From NCBI GenBank assembly GCA_963974935.1, contig CAXBEV010000001.1, positions 620,001 to 684,000 of the forward strand: a DNA stretch of 64,000 bases, in the 5' to 3' direction. Positions 27,114 to 34,423 of this stretch are shown one piece after another (within the stretch, counting starts at the first letter, position 1; each line of letters opens with the position of its first letter). Under the pieces are notes generated by a model. It saw only the letters and a program-made list of their open reading frames with translations, was not told the DNA's origin and made no database searches. The position numbers and the translations under genes were made by a program. This stretch comes from UBA4479 sp963974935. GTDB taxonomy: Bacteria; Pseudomonadota; Alphaproteobacteria; Rhodospirillales; Casp-alpha2.

Positions 27114-27155
27114 GCGACTTCCCGGAAAGCCCAAAGGGCTTATCCGGGAAGTCGC
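27114..27155. repeat. long near-perfect inverted repeat
   Basis: gcgacttcccgga plus agccc pairs with gggctt and tccgggaagtcgc around an aaa loop; one unpaired base breaks symmetry. It lies between tupA (convergent side) and the kinase start. It may end tupA transcription, but no T-run follows on either strand. Confidence 0.75.
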
Positions 27156-27206
27156 GGGGTGTGTGAGGGGACGTCGCCGTTGAGGGAGGGGGACAGGGCG
27201 GGAACC

Positions 27207-28046
27207 TTATGACCCCGGCTTGGCGTTGGCGAAGAACGCCTGGTTGCCGAGGATTTGGTATTTGTTGATCTCGGCCTGGCCCTCGGCGCCGATCATCCAG
27301 TCGATGAACTGTTGGCCGAGTGCGGTCTTGATATGCGGGTGCTTTTCTGCGTTCACCAGAATAATGCCGTACTGGTTGAACAGTTTCGGGTCGCCTTCGA
27401 GCAAGATCGAAAGATCACCCTTGTTTTTAAACTTCAGCCACGTTGCACGGTCGGTCAGCGCATAGGCATTCATGCCCGATGCCACGTTCAGCGTCGCGCC
27501 CATGCCCGACCCGGTCTCGCGATACCACGTGCCGCTTGCCGCCTTCGGATCGATGCCTGCGGCGCTCCATAGGCCGAGCTCTTTTTTATTGGTGCCGCTG
27601 TCGTCGCCGCGGGCGGCGAAAGCCGCTTTGGTGGCGGCGATTTTCTTGAGCGCGGCTTCGGCGGTTTCGCTGCCTTTGATGGCGGCGGGGTCGGACGCGG
27701 GACCGACCATCACGAAGTCGTTGTACATCACGTCATAGCGTTTCACGCCCATGCCGTCGGCGACGAATTTTTCCTCAGACGGTTTATGGTGCACGAACAG
27801 CACGTCGGCATCGCCGCTGCGGGCCAAGCGGATCGCCTTGCCGGTGCCGACCGCGACGACGCGGACTTCAATGCCGGTCTTTTTGGTAAACACCGGCAAG
27901 ATCACATCAAACAGGCCTGAGTTTGCGGTCGACGTGGTCGACGCCACGGTGATGAATTTGTCGTCGGCTGCGTGTGCACCTGTGGTGATCAGCAAGGCCA
28001 CGACAGCCGTTATGAGAAATTTCGTCAGATGCATGTTCAGGCGCAT
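27207..28046 (-). CDS. tupA: tungstate-binding protein of ABC transporter
   Basis: 279 residues from the ATG at 28046, which has aaggagagcaa just upstream. A signal peptide ends GAHAADDK. The mature N-terminus carries the TupA signature ASTTSTANSGLFDVILP; further motifs are AVGTGKAIRLARSGDADVLF, DDSGTNKKE and WYRETGSGMGATLNVA. This class binds tungstate (or molybdate) oxyanion in the periplasm with high affinity. It is the third gene of tupB-tupC-tupA on this strand. Tungstate over molybdate is inferred from the TTST motif. Confidence 0.92.
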   Translation of the reverse strand: MRLNMHLTKFLITAVVALLITTGAHAADDKFITVASTTSTANSGLFDVILPVFTKKTGIEVRVVAVGTGKAIRLARSGDADVLFVHHKPSEEKFVADGMGVKRYDVMYNDFVMVGPASDPAAIKGSETAEAALKKIAATKAAFAARGDDSGTNKKELGLWSAAGIDPKAASGTWYRETGSGMGATLNVASGMNAYALTDRATWLKFKNKGDLSILLEGDPKLFNQYGIILVNAEKHPHIKTALGQQFIDWMIGAEGQAEINKYQILGNQAFFANAKPGS

Positions 28047-28072
28047 GTTTGCTCTCCTTATGTTTTCGAGGG

Positions 28073-28831
28073 TCACCATCTCAGATCACCGCGCAGAAAT
28101 GCCGCCGCTTCACCGCTTGCGGGGGTCTCAAAAAAGTGTGCGGCGGGGGTGTGTTCCAGCAATCTGCCTTTGTGGATGAACAGCACCTCGTCGGCGATGC
28201 GTTTGGCCTGGCCCAAGTCGTGGGTGGTCATGATCAACCGCGTGCCTTCGTCGTGCATATGTTGGCAGATACTTTCGACGGCGTGGGTCGCGGCGGGGTC
28301 CAGGTTTGAGGTCGGCTCGTCCAAAAACAGCACTTGCGGGCGCAAGGCCCAAGCGCGGGCGAGGGCGAGTTTTTGCTGCTCGCCGCCTGACAGCAAGCGC
28401 GCCGGAGTGTCTTGGAAGCGGGCCAAGCCGGTACGTGCCAAAACGTCGTCGGCGATGCCGGCGCGCGCGGCGCGGGGCGTGCCCTTGAGTTTCAAGCCGT
28501 ACAGCACGTTCGCCAGAACCGAGCGCCGCAACAGCACCGGGCGCTGGAACACCATTGCCTGATGCTTTGCCGCGTTGGCCCCTCGCCAAGTGACGGTGCC
28601 GGCGCTGGGCTGGATCAAGCCGTGACAGAGCCGCAGCAGCAAAGACTTTCCGGCGCCGTTCGGCCCCAAGATCACCGTGCGTGGGCCGGCGTTCAAGGAG
28701 AACGAAATGTTGTCGATCAAACGTTGGCCGTTTGCTTCGTAGAGCAAGTCCTCGACGCGGAGCGGCAGGATCGCGTTGGGTGCGTCGGCGCGATTTACCT
28801 TGGGTGCGGCGTTGGGAGCGGTCACGTCCAT
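28073..28831 (-). CDS. tupC: tungstate ABC transporter ATP-binding protein
   Basis: 252 residues with a normal ABC ATPase layout: Walker A LGPNGAGKSLLLRL, Q-loop ending VFQRP, signature LLSGGEQQKLALARAW, Walker B VLFLDEPTSNLD and the switch His in MTTHD. It energises uptake through the TupB permease. The start overlaps the end of tupB by 10 bp and tupA follows after 26 bp, so the three form one operon. Confidence 0.93.
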   Translation of the reverse strand: MDVTAPNAAPKVNRADAPNAILPLRVEDLLYEANGQRLIDNISFSLNAGPRTVILGPNGAGKSLLLRLCHGLIQPSAGTVTWRGANAAKHQAMVFQRPVLLRRSVLANVLYGLKLKGTPRAARAGIADDVLARTGLARFQDTPARLLSGGEQQKLALARAWALRPQVLFLDEPTSNLDPAATHAVESICQHMHDEGTRLIMTTHDLGQAKRIADEVLFIHKGRLLEHTPAAHFFETPASGEAAAFLRGDLRW

Positions 28832-29526
28832 GTCGCCTCCGCACGTTGTTTGGCGGTGAAGGTGGCGGCGTTGATGGCGAGCGACAGGCCGATCAGCACG
28901 ATGCCGAGGCCGAGTGCCAAGGCCAGATCGCCCTTCGAGACTTCCAGCGCAATCGCCGTCGTCATCACGCGGGTCACATGATCGATGTTGCCGCCGACAA
29001 TCATCACCGCACCGACTTCCGCCGACGCACGCCCGAACCCGGCGAGCACGGCGGTGACCAGAGTGAACCGCGCATCATATAACAGGGCAGGCACGGCGCG
29101 CAGCGGGCCGGCGCCGAGCGAGCGCATCTGCTCCGCATACTCGATCCACAAATCGGCGACCACTTGGCGCGTCAGCGCGGCGATGATCGGCGTCACCAAA
29201 ATCGCCTGCGCGATGATCATCGCGGTCGGCGTGAACAGCAGACCTAAAACGCCGAGCGGCCCGGATCTGGACAGCAGCAAATACACCACCAAGCCGACGA
29301 CCACCGGCGGCAGCCCCATCAGGGCGTTGAGCATCACCGTCAACGTGCCCCGACCCGGGAATTTGAACAGCGCCAATGCAGCACCCATCGGCAAGCCGAT
29401 CACGGCGGCGAGCGCAACCGCGCTGATGCTGACCTGCAACGACAGGCCGACGATCTCGATCAAGTTGGCGTCGAGGGTGATCAGCAGGTGTATGGCCGTG
29501 GCAAAGGCGGCACCGATGTCGGTCAT
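28822..29526 (-). CDS. tupB: tungstate ABC transporter permease
   Basis: 234 residues with about five membrane helices and the permease EAA-type loop ...LGAGPLRAVPALLYDARF, typical of TupB/WtpB. The motif GRASAEVGAVMIVGGNIDHVTRVMTTAI is characteristic of tungstate and related oxyanion permeases. First gene of the operon; upstream lies an A/T-rich region with two palindromes (29556-29592) that could be operators. Confidence 0.92.
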   Translation of the reverse strand: MTDIGAAFATAIHLLITLDANLIEIVGLSLQVSISAVALAAVIGLPMGAALALFKFPGRGTLTVMLNALMGLPPVVVGLVVYLLLSRSGPLGVLGLLFTPTAMIIAQAILVTPIIAALTRQVVADLWIEYAEQMRSLGAGPLRAVPALLYDARFTLVTAVLAGFGRASAEVGAVMIVGGNIDHVTRVMTTAIALEVSKGDLALALGLGIVLIGLSLAINAATFTAKQRAEATWT

Positions 29527-29555
29527 TGTATTTTTGAATATTCCGCTAATTAAAG

Positions 29556-29592
29556 GCTCTATTTAGAGCATAAACCGTAAAATATGCATATT
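29556..29592. promoter_or_regulatory. candidate operator region with two palindromes upstream of tupB
   Basis: gctctatttagagc (29556-29569) and the perfect 12-mer aatatgcatatt (29581-29592) lie 30-66 bp upstream of tupB and upstream of divergent fdhD. A half-site, aatatgc, repeats at 29601. The A/T-rich palindromes resemble sites for oxyanion-responsive regulators; which protein binds is not known. Confidence 0.5.
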
Positions 29593-29732
29593 AAAACATA
29601 AATATGCAGGATTGATGGCGAATAAGAAAACGCACTTGATCTCCACCCCTTTGCTACGGATGATCGCGCCACCACATAATCAATAAGAACCGTGGTCGGG
29701 CCCGATATTCGGGGTCGGAGGGAGAGAGCATT

Positions 29733-30611
29733 TTGAGTGAAGACAGTTTTCTGATCGCGCCTGATCCGGCCGATCCGCGCCTGACCGAACGCGTCAGCGG
29801 TGTGGATCAGGACGGTAACACCGTCGAGACCCGGGTTACCGTGGAGCGGCCGCTGACATTGTTCCTGAACGGGCGCGAGATCGTCACCATGATGACCATC
29901 TGCGACCACCCGGATTACTTGGCGGTCGGCTATCTGCTGAACCAAAATATGCTGCGACCTGATGACGAAGTGACCGGTATCGACTACGACGCCGAGATCG
30001 AAACCGTGGTCGTGCGCACGGCGCGGGAAACCAACTACGAAGACAAATTAAAGAAAAAAACCCTGACGTCCGGCTGCGCGCAAGGCACGGTTTTCGGTGA
30101 CGTTATGGAAACGTTCGAGACCGCCGAGCTGAACAAAGACACGGTGCTGAAAACGTCTTGGCTGTACAATTTGACGAAAACCATCAACACCACGCCGAGT
30201 TTGTATCTGGAAGCCGGTGCGATTCATGGCTGCGTGTTATGCCATGAAGACAAGCCATTGATTTATATGGAAGATGTCGGCCGCCACAACGCCGTCGACA
30301 AGATCGCCGGCTATATGTTCCTGAACGGCATTTCCGGGTACGACAAGATTTTCTATACCACCGGGCGGCTGACGTCCGAGATGGTGATCAAGACCGTGCA
30401 GATGGGCATGCCGATCTTGTGCTCGCGCTCGGGCTTCACGGCATGGGGCGTGGAATTGGCACGCCAGGTCGGGCTGACGCTGATCGGGCGCGCCCGTGGC
30501 AAGCGCTTCATCGCGCTGGCCGGTGCGGAACGAATCATTTTCGATAGCGACCCCGCCGCCATGGAAGACGAACCCGACCGCATGAACCGCAAGGGTGCCG
30601 CCGTAAAATGA
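29733..30611 (+). CDS. fdhD: formate dehydrogenase accessory sulfurtransferase
   Basis: 292 residues. FdhD passes sulfur from a desulfurase to the Mo/W cofactor of formate dehydrogenase. The family's reactive-cysteine loop appears as TLTSGCAQGTVFG (C115), without the second Cys of the E. coli CxxC. The MEDVGRHNAVDKIAGY segment and GRLTSEMVIKTVQMGMPILCSRS are conserved. A second pair, CVLC (C167, C170), lies just before the EDVGRHN block. The likely start is a TTG at 29733 after gagggagagagca. First gene of a coupled run with the GIY-YIG-like gene and mobA fusion. Confidence 0.93.
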   Translation: MSEDSFLIAPDPADPRLTERVSGVDQDGNTVETRVTVERPLTLFLNGREIVTMMTICDHPDYLAVGYLLNQNMLRPDDEVTGIDYDAEIETVVVRTARETNYEDKLKKKTLTSGCAQGTVFGDVMETFETAELNKDTVLKTSWLYNLTKTINTTPSLYLEAGAIHGCVLCHEDKPLIYMEDVGRHNAVDKIAGYMFLNGISGYDKIFYTTGRLTSEMVIKTVQMGMPILCSRSGFTAWGVELARQVGLTLIGRARGKRFIALAGAERIIFDSDPAAMEDEPDRMNRKGAAVK

Positions 30612-31201
30612 CCGAGCCCGAAACCCTGACGCTCGACTGGTATGGACCGATTGTACCGACCGAAATGGACATGTCGACGCAGGCCATGGACCGGCTGGGG
30701 CGGCCCGGCGTGTATCTGTGCCTGCAGCATTATCCGGACGCTCACCGCGTGCGTGCCTATGCGGGCGTGACCAAAGATTTTCGGCTGAGACTGCGCGAGC
30801 ACGTCGCCGCAACGATGGGCCTGACCTATGATATTTATGATGCCGAAGGACGGATTGTGTTTGCGCATACCCATGCGGACAGTCTGTATGAGGCTGCTGC
30901 CCGATTGGACGAGCTGCACCAACTTGCGGCGGACGAAGTTAAGCGCATGACGTGGTTTTGCGCCCTTGACGACAGCGATTCTTATGTCGCGTGGTATGTG
31001 GTCGAGGGGATGCTGATCCGCCGTTTAAAGGCCTTGGCGCAAACCGGCTTCACGACCCCTGCGGGTGATGTTTTGGATGTCACTAATAGTCGGGGCGGCC
31101 CAAAGCCCGACGGCGCATTGGTGATCCGTAACCAGGGGGCGGACGACGTTTTGAATATTTTCGGTGCCGAACTGACCTGGCCTTTGGAGGATGCGGCATG
31201 A
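30608..31201 (+). CDS. GIY-YIG-like protein embedded in a formate dehydrogenase/Moco operon
   Basis: 197 residues. The segment PGVYLCLQHYP..RVRAYAGVTKDFRLRLREHV (about 33-65) resembles the GIY-YIG nuclease core, with GVY and YAG as the two strands, a following Arg-rich helix and a glutamate in WYVVEGMLIRRLKAL as the possible metal ligand. Start and stop both overlap neighbouring genes by 4 bp (fdhD and mobA), so it is translationally coupled. The fold assignment is tentative and a nuclease role in this setting would be unexpected; it may serve in cofactor or enzyme assembly. Confidence 0.65.
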   Translation: MTEPETLTLDWYGPIVPTEMDMSTQAMDRLGRPGVYLCLQHYPDAHRVRAYAGVTKDFRLRLREHVAATMGLTYDIYDAEGRIVFAHTHADSLYEAAARLDELHQLAADEVKRMTWFCALDDSDSYVAWYVVEGMLIRRLKALAQTGFTTPAGDVLDVTNSRGGPKPDGALVIRNQGADDVLNIFGAELTWPLEDAA

Positions 31202-32367
31202 GCAATGCCTATATGAAGCCGATTGTCGGCGTGCTACTGGCCGGTGGTTTGGCGCGGCGCATGGGCGGTGGCGACAAGCCGCTGCGCACACTGGGCGGTA
31301 AGCCGATCTTAGATCGGGTCGTTGATTGCGTACGCCCGCAGGTGCACCAGCTGATCTTAAACGCCAACGGCGACCCTGCGCGCTTCGATCAATATGACCT
31401 GCCGGTCGTGCCTGATGTGTTGGACGACAACCAAGGCCCGCTGGCCGGGATTCTGACGGCAATGGATTGGGCGGCGGCGAACCTGCCCGAATGTGAATAC
31501 GTGGTCAGCTTCGCCACCGATGCGCCGTTTCTGCCGAGTGATCTGGTCGCCAGACTGATGGCACCGGTGCTCAACGGCACAGCCCCGATGTCGTGTGCGA
31601 TCACCGGAGATCGAACGCATCCGGTGTTCGGCGTCTGGCCGGTCGCGCTGCGCGATACCTTGCGCCGCGCCATGGTCGAAGACGGCGTGCGCAAAATCGA
31701 CGCCTGGACCGCCGACATCGGCATCGCGCATGTGCCGTTTGAGACCGACCCGGTAGACCCATTCTTTAATGTCAACAAGCCGGAAAATTTGGCCGAAGCC
31801 GAACAGCTTTTGGCGCGCGTCGAAGCCGCCCAGCCGGACATCCACGAGGTGATGAACTTAGGCGTGGTGATCGAGCGGCGCGACAGCGATTCCCGCTGGC
31901 AGGATTATTCGTTTCAACCCGTCGCGGCGTTTCCGGGTGCACCGGCAAAAGACCCGCACAGCGCATGGGTGAAGCTGCGCGAGGGCGAGGGGTGGGTGCA
32001 TTTCCATGCCGCGACCATGCCGCTTGAACTGTTTCGGGGCGAGACCGAGGGTTATAAAGTCAATTTGTCGAACGCGCAGCCGCATATCTATATCGTGCTG
32101 AGTCAGGGTGAGGAGGCGGATGACCCGGAAATGCTGGTGCACCTGATCACGGCGTGCCCGTTTGAGGCTGAGAGCTACACCGAAGACACCGATCAACTGG
32201 TCGAGGGTGTGCCGATGCCGCCCGACGTGGCCGCTTGGATCAAAATGTTTTGCGACACCCACCACAAAGATGTGCCGTTCAAGAAGCGTAAACGTAAGTC
32301 TTACGATCCCCGCAAGGGCGATTTTGCGCGCCCGCGCCGGGCCGGCGGCGGAGGCGGCAATGGCTGA
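31198..32367 (+). CDS. mobA: MobA-DUF3305 fusion: molybdenum cofactor guanylyltransferase with C-terminal DUF3305 domain
   Basis: 389 residues. Residues 1-210 are MobA, which attaches GMP to molybdopterin: LAGGLARRMGGGDKPL (14-29), DVLDDNQGPLAGIL and VSFATDAPFLPSDL, and FFNVNKPENLAEAE. Residues 215-365 are DUF3305 (VIERRDSDSRWQDYSFQPVA, WVHFHAATMPLELFRGETEGY, PHIYIVLSQ), normally a separate protein of alphaproteobacterial formate dehydrogenase operons. The tail is basic (KKRKRKS) and Gly-rich. No stop or restart separates the halves. Start overlaps the upstream stop and the end overlaps the DUF3306 gene by 8 bp. Confidence 0.9.
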   Translation: MSNAYMKPIVGVLLAGGLARRMGGGDKPLRTLGGKPILDRVVDCVRPQVHQLILNANGDPARFDQYDLPVVPDVLDDNQGPLAGILTAMDWAAANLPECEYVVSFATDAPFLPSDLVARLMAPVLNGTAPMSCAITGDRTHPVFGVWPVALRDTLRRAMVEDGVRKIDAWTADIGIAHVPFETDPVDPFFNVNKPENLAEAEQLLARVEAAQPDIHEVMNLGVVIERRDSDSRWQDYSFQPVAAFPGAPAKDPHSAWVKLREGEGWVHFHAATMPLELFRGETEGYKVNLSNAQPHIYIVLSQGEEADDPEMLVHLITACPFEAESYTEDTDQLVEGVPMPPDVAAWIKMFCDTHHKDVPFKKRKRKSYDPRKGDFARPRRAGGGGGNG

Positions 32368-33205
32368 AGGTAGACTGAATAGGTGGTCGCGGCTGAAAAG
32401 CAAAGGCGGCGCCGAAGACCGCGAAGAAAAAGCCGCGCTGAAAGACCGCGAAGTTGAACAAATCGCGCGCGCCGAAGCGGAACCCGAAACGCTGAAGCTG
32501 CCGGGCGGTGCCCGTGTGCGCAATTTCGTGCCGGCGATGCCGCCGTTGGCGCCCGGTGTTGAAGACGATGACGATCGCCTGACCCGCGGCATCGGCCATC
32601 TGGCGCCGATCGAAGGGGACGACGTGCACGCATCTGCGGTCGTGGAACCTACTGAAGTTGTCGACGACGCGCGCTCGGACGCTGCTGATGCAGCGCGTCG
32701 CGACGATCTGCTGGATGACATCGAAGACGAAGACCTGGAAAACCTGACCGACGAAGAACGTGAAATCGTCGCCGCGCTGCCGCCATTGGACGGCATCACG
32801 GCGGAAAGCGATATGACGCCGTTCATGCAGCAAGGCGTGCCTGACTTTTTGAAGCGGAAGGCTTTGCGCCTCGTGTGGCGCCGCGACCCGTTTTTTAACA
32901 TCCGTGACGGCCTTAACGATTACGATGAAGACTTCAATATCGCCCATAAAATCATCGATAGCTTCGTCGGCAACTACAAAGTCGGCCGTGGTCACCTGAC
33001 CGAACAAGAGCTGAAAGACATGACCCCGCCGGAAGCCCGCAAAGTGTTTTACCCGGAAGACGAAGAAGACGCGCTTGAGGCGGATGGCGAAGTTAACGGT
33101 GACGACGAGGTAAAAACCAAAGTTACGGCGGAAACAGCCGCACCGGAAGAAGACCTGGACCACGAGGACGACGTTATCGGCGACGGGGAGGAAGAAGATG
33201 TCTGA
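32360..33205 (+). CDS. DUF3306 protein
   Basis: 281 residues from ATG 32360, inside the end of the mobA fusion. The N-terminal GRLNRWSRLKSKG and the core LPPLDGITAESDMTPFMQQGVP, ALRLVWRRDPFFNIRDGLNDYDEDF are typical of DUF3306, which nearly always accompanies DUF3305 in formate dehydrogenase operons. The C-terminal 50 residues are strongly acidic. Soluble; probably acts in enzyme maturation, though its role is unproven. Last gene of the fdhD run. Confidence 0.9.
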   Translation: MAEGRLNRWSRLKSKGGAEDREEKAALKDREVEQIARAEAEPETLKLPGGARVRNFVPAMPPLAPGVEDDDDRLTRGIGHLAPIEGDDVHASAVVEPTEVVDDARSDAADAARRDDLLDDIEDEDLENLTDEEREIVAALPPLDGITAESDMTPFMQQGVPDFLKRKALRLVWRRDPFFNIRDGLNDYDEDFNIAHKIIDSFVGNYKVGRGHLTEQELKDMTPPEARKVFYPEDEEDALEADGEVNGDDEVKTKVTAETAAPEEDLDHEDDVIGDGEEEDV

Positions 33206-33431
33206 CGCCGACGTCGCAGGGTACTGTAAGGCAGGCTATAAAACCCTGTTTTTATTGAGGTTTTGCCGCACTGCACAATGAAAATGGACACAGATACACG
33301 TTGACACATTAGCCCGCTGCACAGGATAATATGTGCTAAATAAGAAACGTGTTAGAAGATAATAATTAGTCTGGACGCGATATTGGCGCTTTGTTGCGTA
33401 GAATATCGTGAAGAAATATCAAGGGAGACGC

Positions 33432-34067
33432 GTGGACTTGTCCACAAATCAACAGAGTGCACGGTCTGAAGGGACCGAAATCGGCGACGAGGACGCTCTG
33501 CGTGCCAATTTTTATGGCCTGCTTGCGCGCGTGTTGGCGAAGCCGATGGATGATGTAACCCTCGAATCGATGCGCACCCTCGCCGATCACGACGACAGCA
33601 CGCCGCTTGGCAATGCAATCGCGTCGTTCGGCAAGCTGTGTTTGCGCACGCCGCATGCGAAAGCCGAAGCAGAATATAGTGTGCTGTTCTATGGCGTCGG
33701 CGCCGGCGGGGAATTGTCGCCGTATGCCTCCATTTATTTAACCGGTCTTGTCTACGATAAGCCGCTTGCAGAATTGCGCGGCGACATGGCGGTGCTCGGC
33801 ATCGCGACTAGCGACGGCAATTCTGAACCCGAAGATCACATCGCCAGCCTGTGTGAGATGATGCACGGTCTTTTGACCGGTGCGTTCGGCGGTGACAATG
33901 GTCGCGCCCAAGCCAAAGTGTTTTTCGATAAGCACTTGGCGCCGTGGGCGGACAAGTTTTTCAAAGACCTCGAAGGGGCGCAGTCCGCTGCGCTTTATAT
34001 GCCGGTGGGCACCATCGGCCGCTTGTTCATGGAGATCGAGCGCGAGGCTTTCGAAATGGCGGCCTAG
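33432..34067 (+). CDS. TorD-family molecular chaperone for formate dehydrogenase
   Basis: 211 residues from the GTG at 33432, which follows aagggagac; a GTG at 33408 is in frame. All-helical TorD/DmsD-like fold with RANFYGLLARVLAKP near the N-terminus and the conserved AEYSVLFYGVG and LSPYASIYLTG segments. Such chaperones bind Tat signal peptides and the apo-molybdoenzyme. It heads the operon with the Tat mini-protein and fdhA, so it probably serves FdhA. Confidence 0.9.
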   Translation: MDLSTNQQSARSEGTEIGDEDALRANFYGLLARVLAKPMDDVTLESMRTLADHDDSTPLGNAIASFGKLCLRTPHAKAEAEYSVLFYGVGAGGELSPYASIYLTGLVYDKPLAELRGDMAVLGIATSDGNSEPEDHIASLCEMMHGLLTGAFGGDNGRAQAKVFFDKHLAPWADKFFKDLEGAQSAALYMPVGTIGRLFMEIEREAFEMAA

Positions 34068-34169
34068 CGATAGGGCGTAACTCGTTGGGAACGGAGCGTA
34101 CCTGCCGCATGCGGGGGTAATATCCGGGGCCCGAAAACAAAGCCCATTTGGGTGAAATAGGAGAAAGCG

Positions 34170-34370
34170 ATGAGTAGCACGGAACAAAAGAATGTGCTGG
34201 ATCGCCGTGGTTTCTTAAAGGGAGCGAGTGTCGCCGGTGTTGCCGGTGTTGCTGCTGTGACCTTGTCCGGAAAGCCGGCGAGCGCTGGTGTGCCTGAAGA
34301 CCGCAAAAAAGCGCGCGGTTACCAGGAGACCGAGCATGTGATGAAATTCTACGAACTGAGCCGCTTCTAA
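34170..34370 (+). CDS. formate dehydrogenase region Tat-signal mini-protein
   Basis: 66 residues. The twin-arginine motif RRGFLKGASVAG is followed by a hydrophobic stretch and a short mature part with a conserved-looking YQETEHVMKFYELSRF end. This matches the small 'formate dehydrogenase region TAT target' family found just before fdhA in many proteobacteria; it may be co-exported with FdhAB. The ATG follows ataggagaaagcg. Confidence 0.9.
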   Translation: MSSTEQKNVLDRRGFLKGASVAGVAGVAAVTLSGKPASAGVPEDRKKARGYQETEHVMKFYELSRF

Positions 34371-34423
34371 GCGGTTGGGTCGTAGAATTGCCGTTTAAAA
34401 CGTCAAATTTGGGAGAAATTTAG

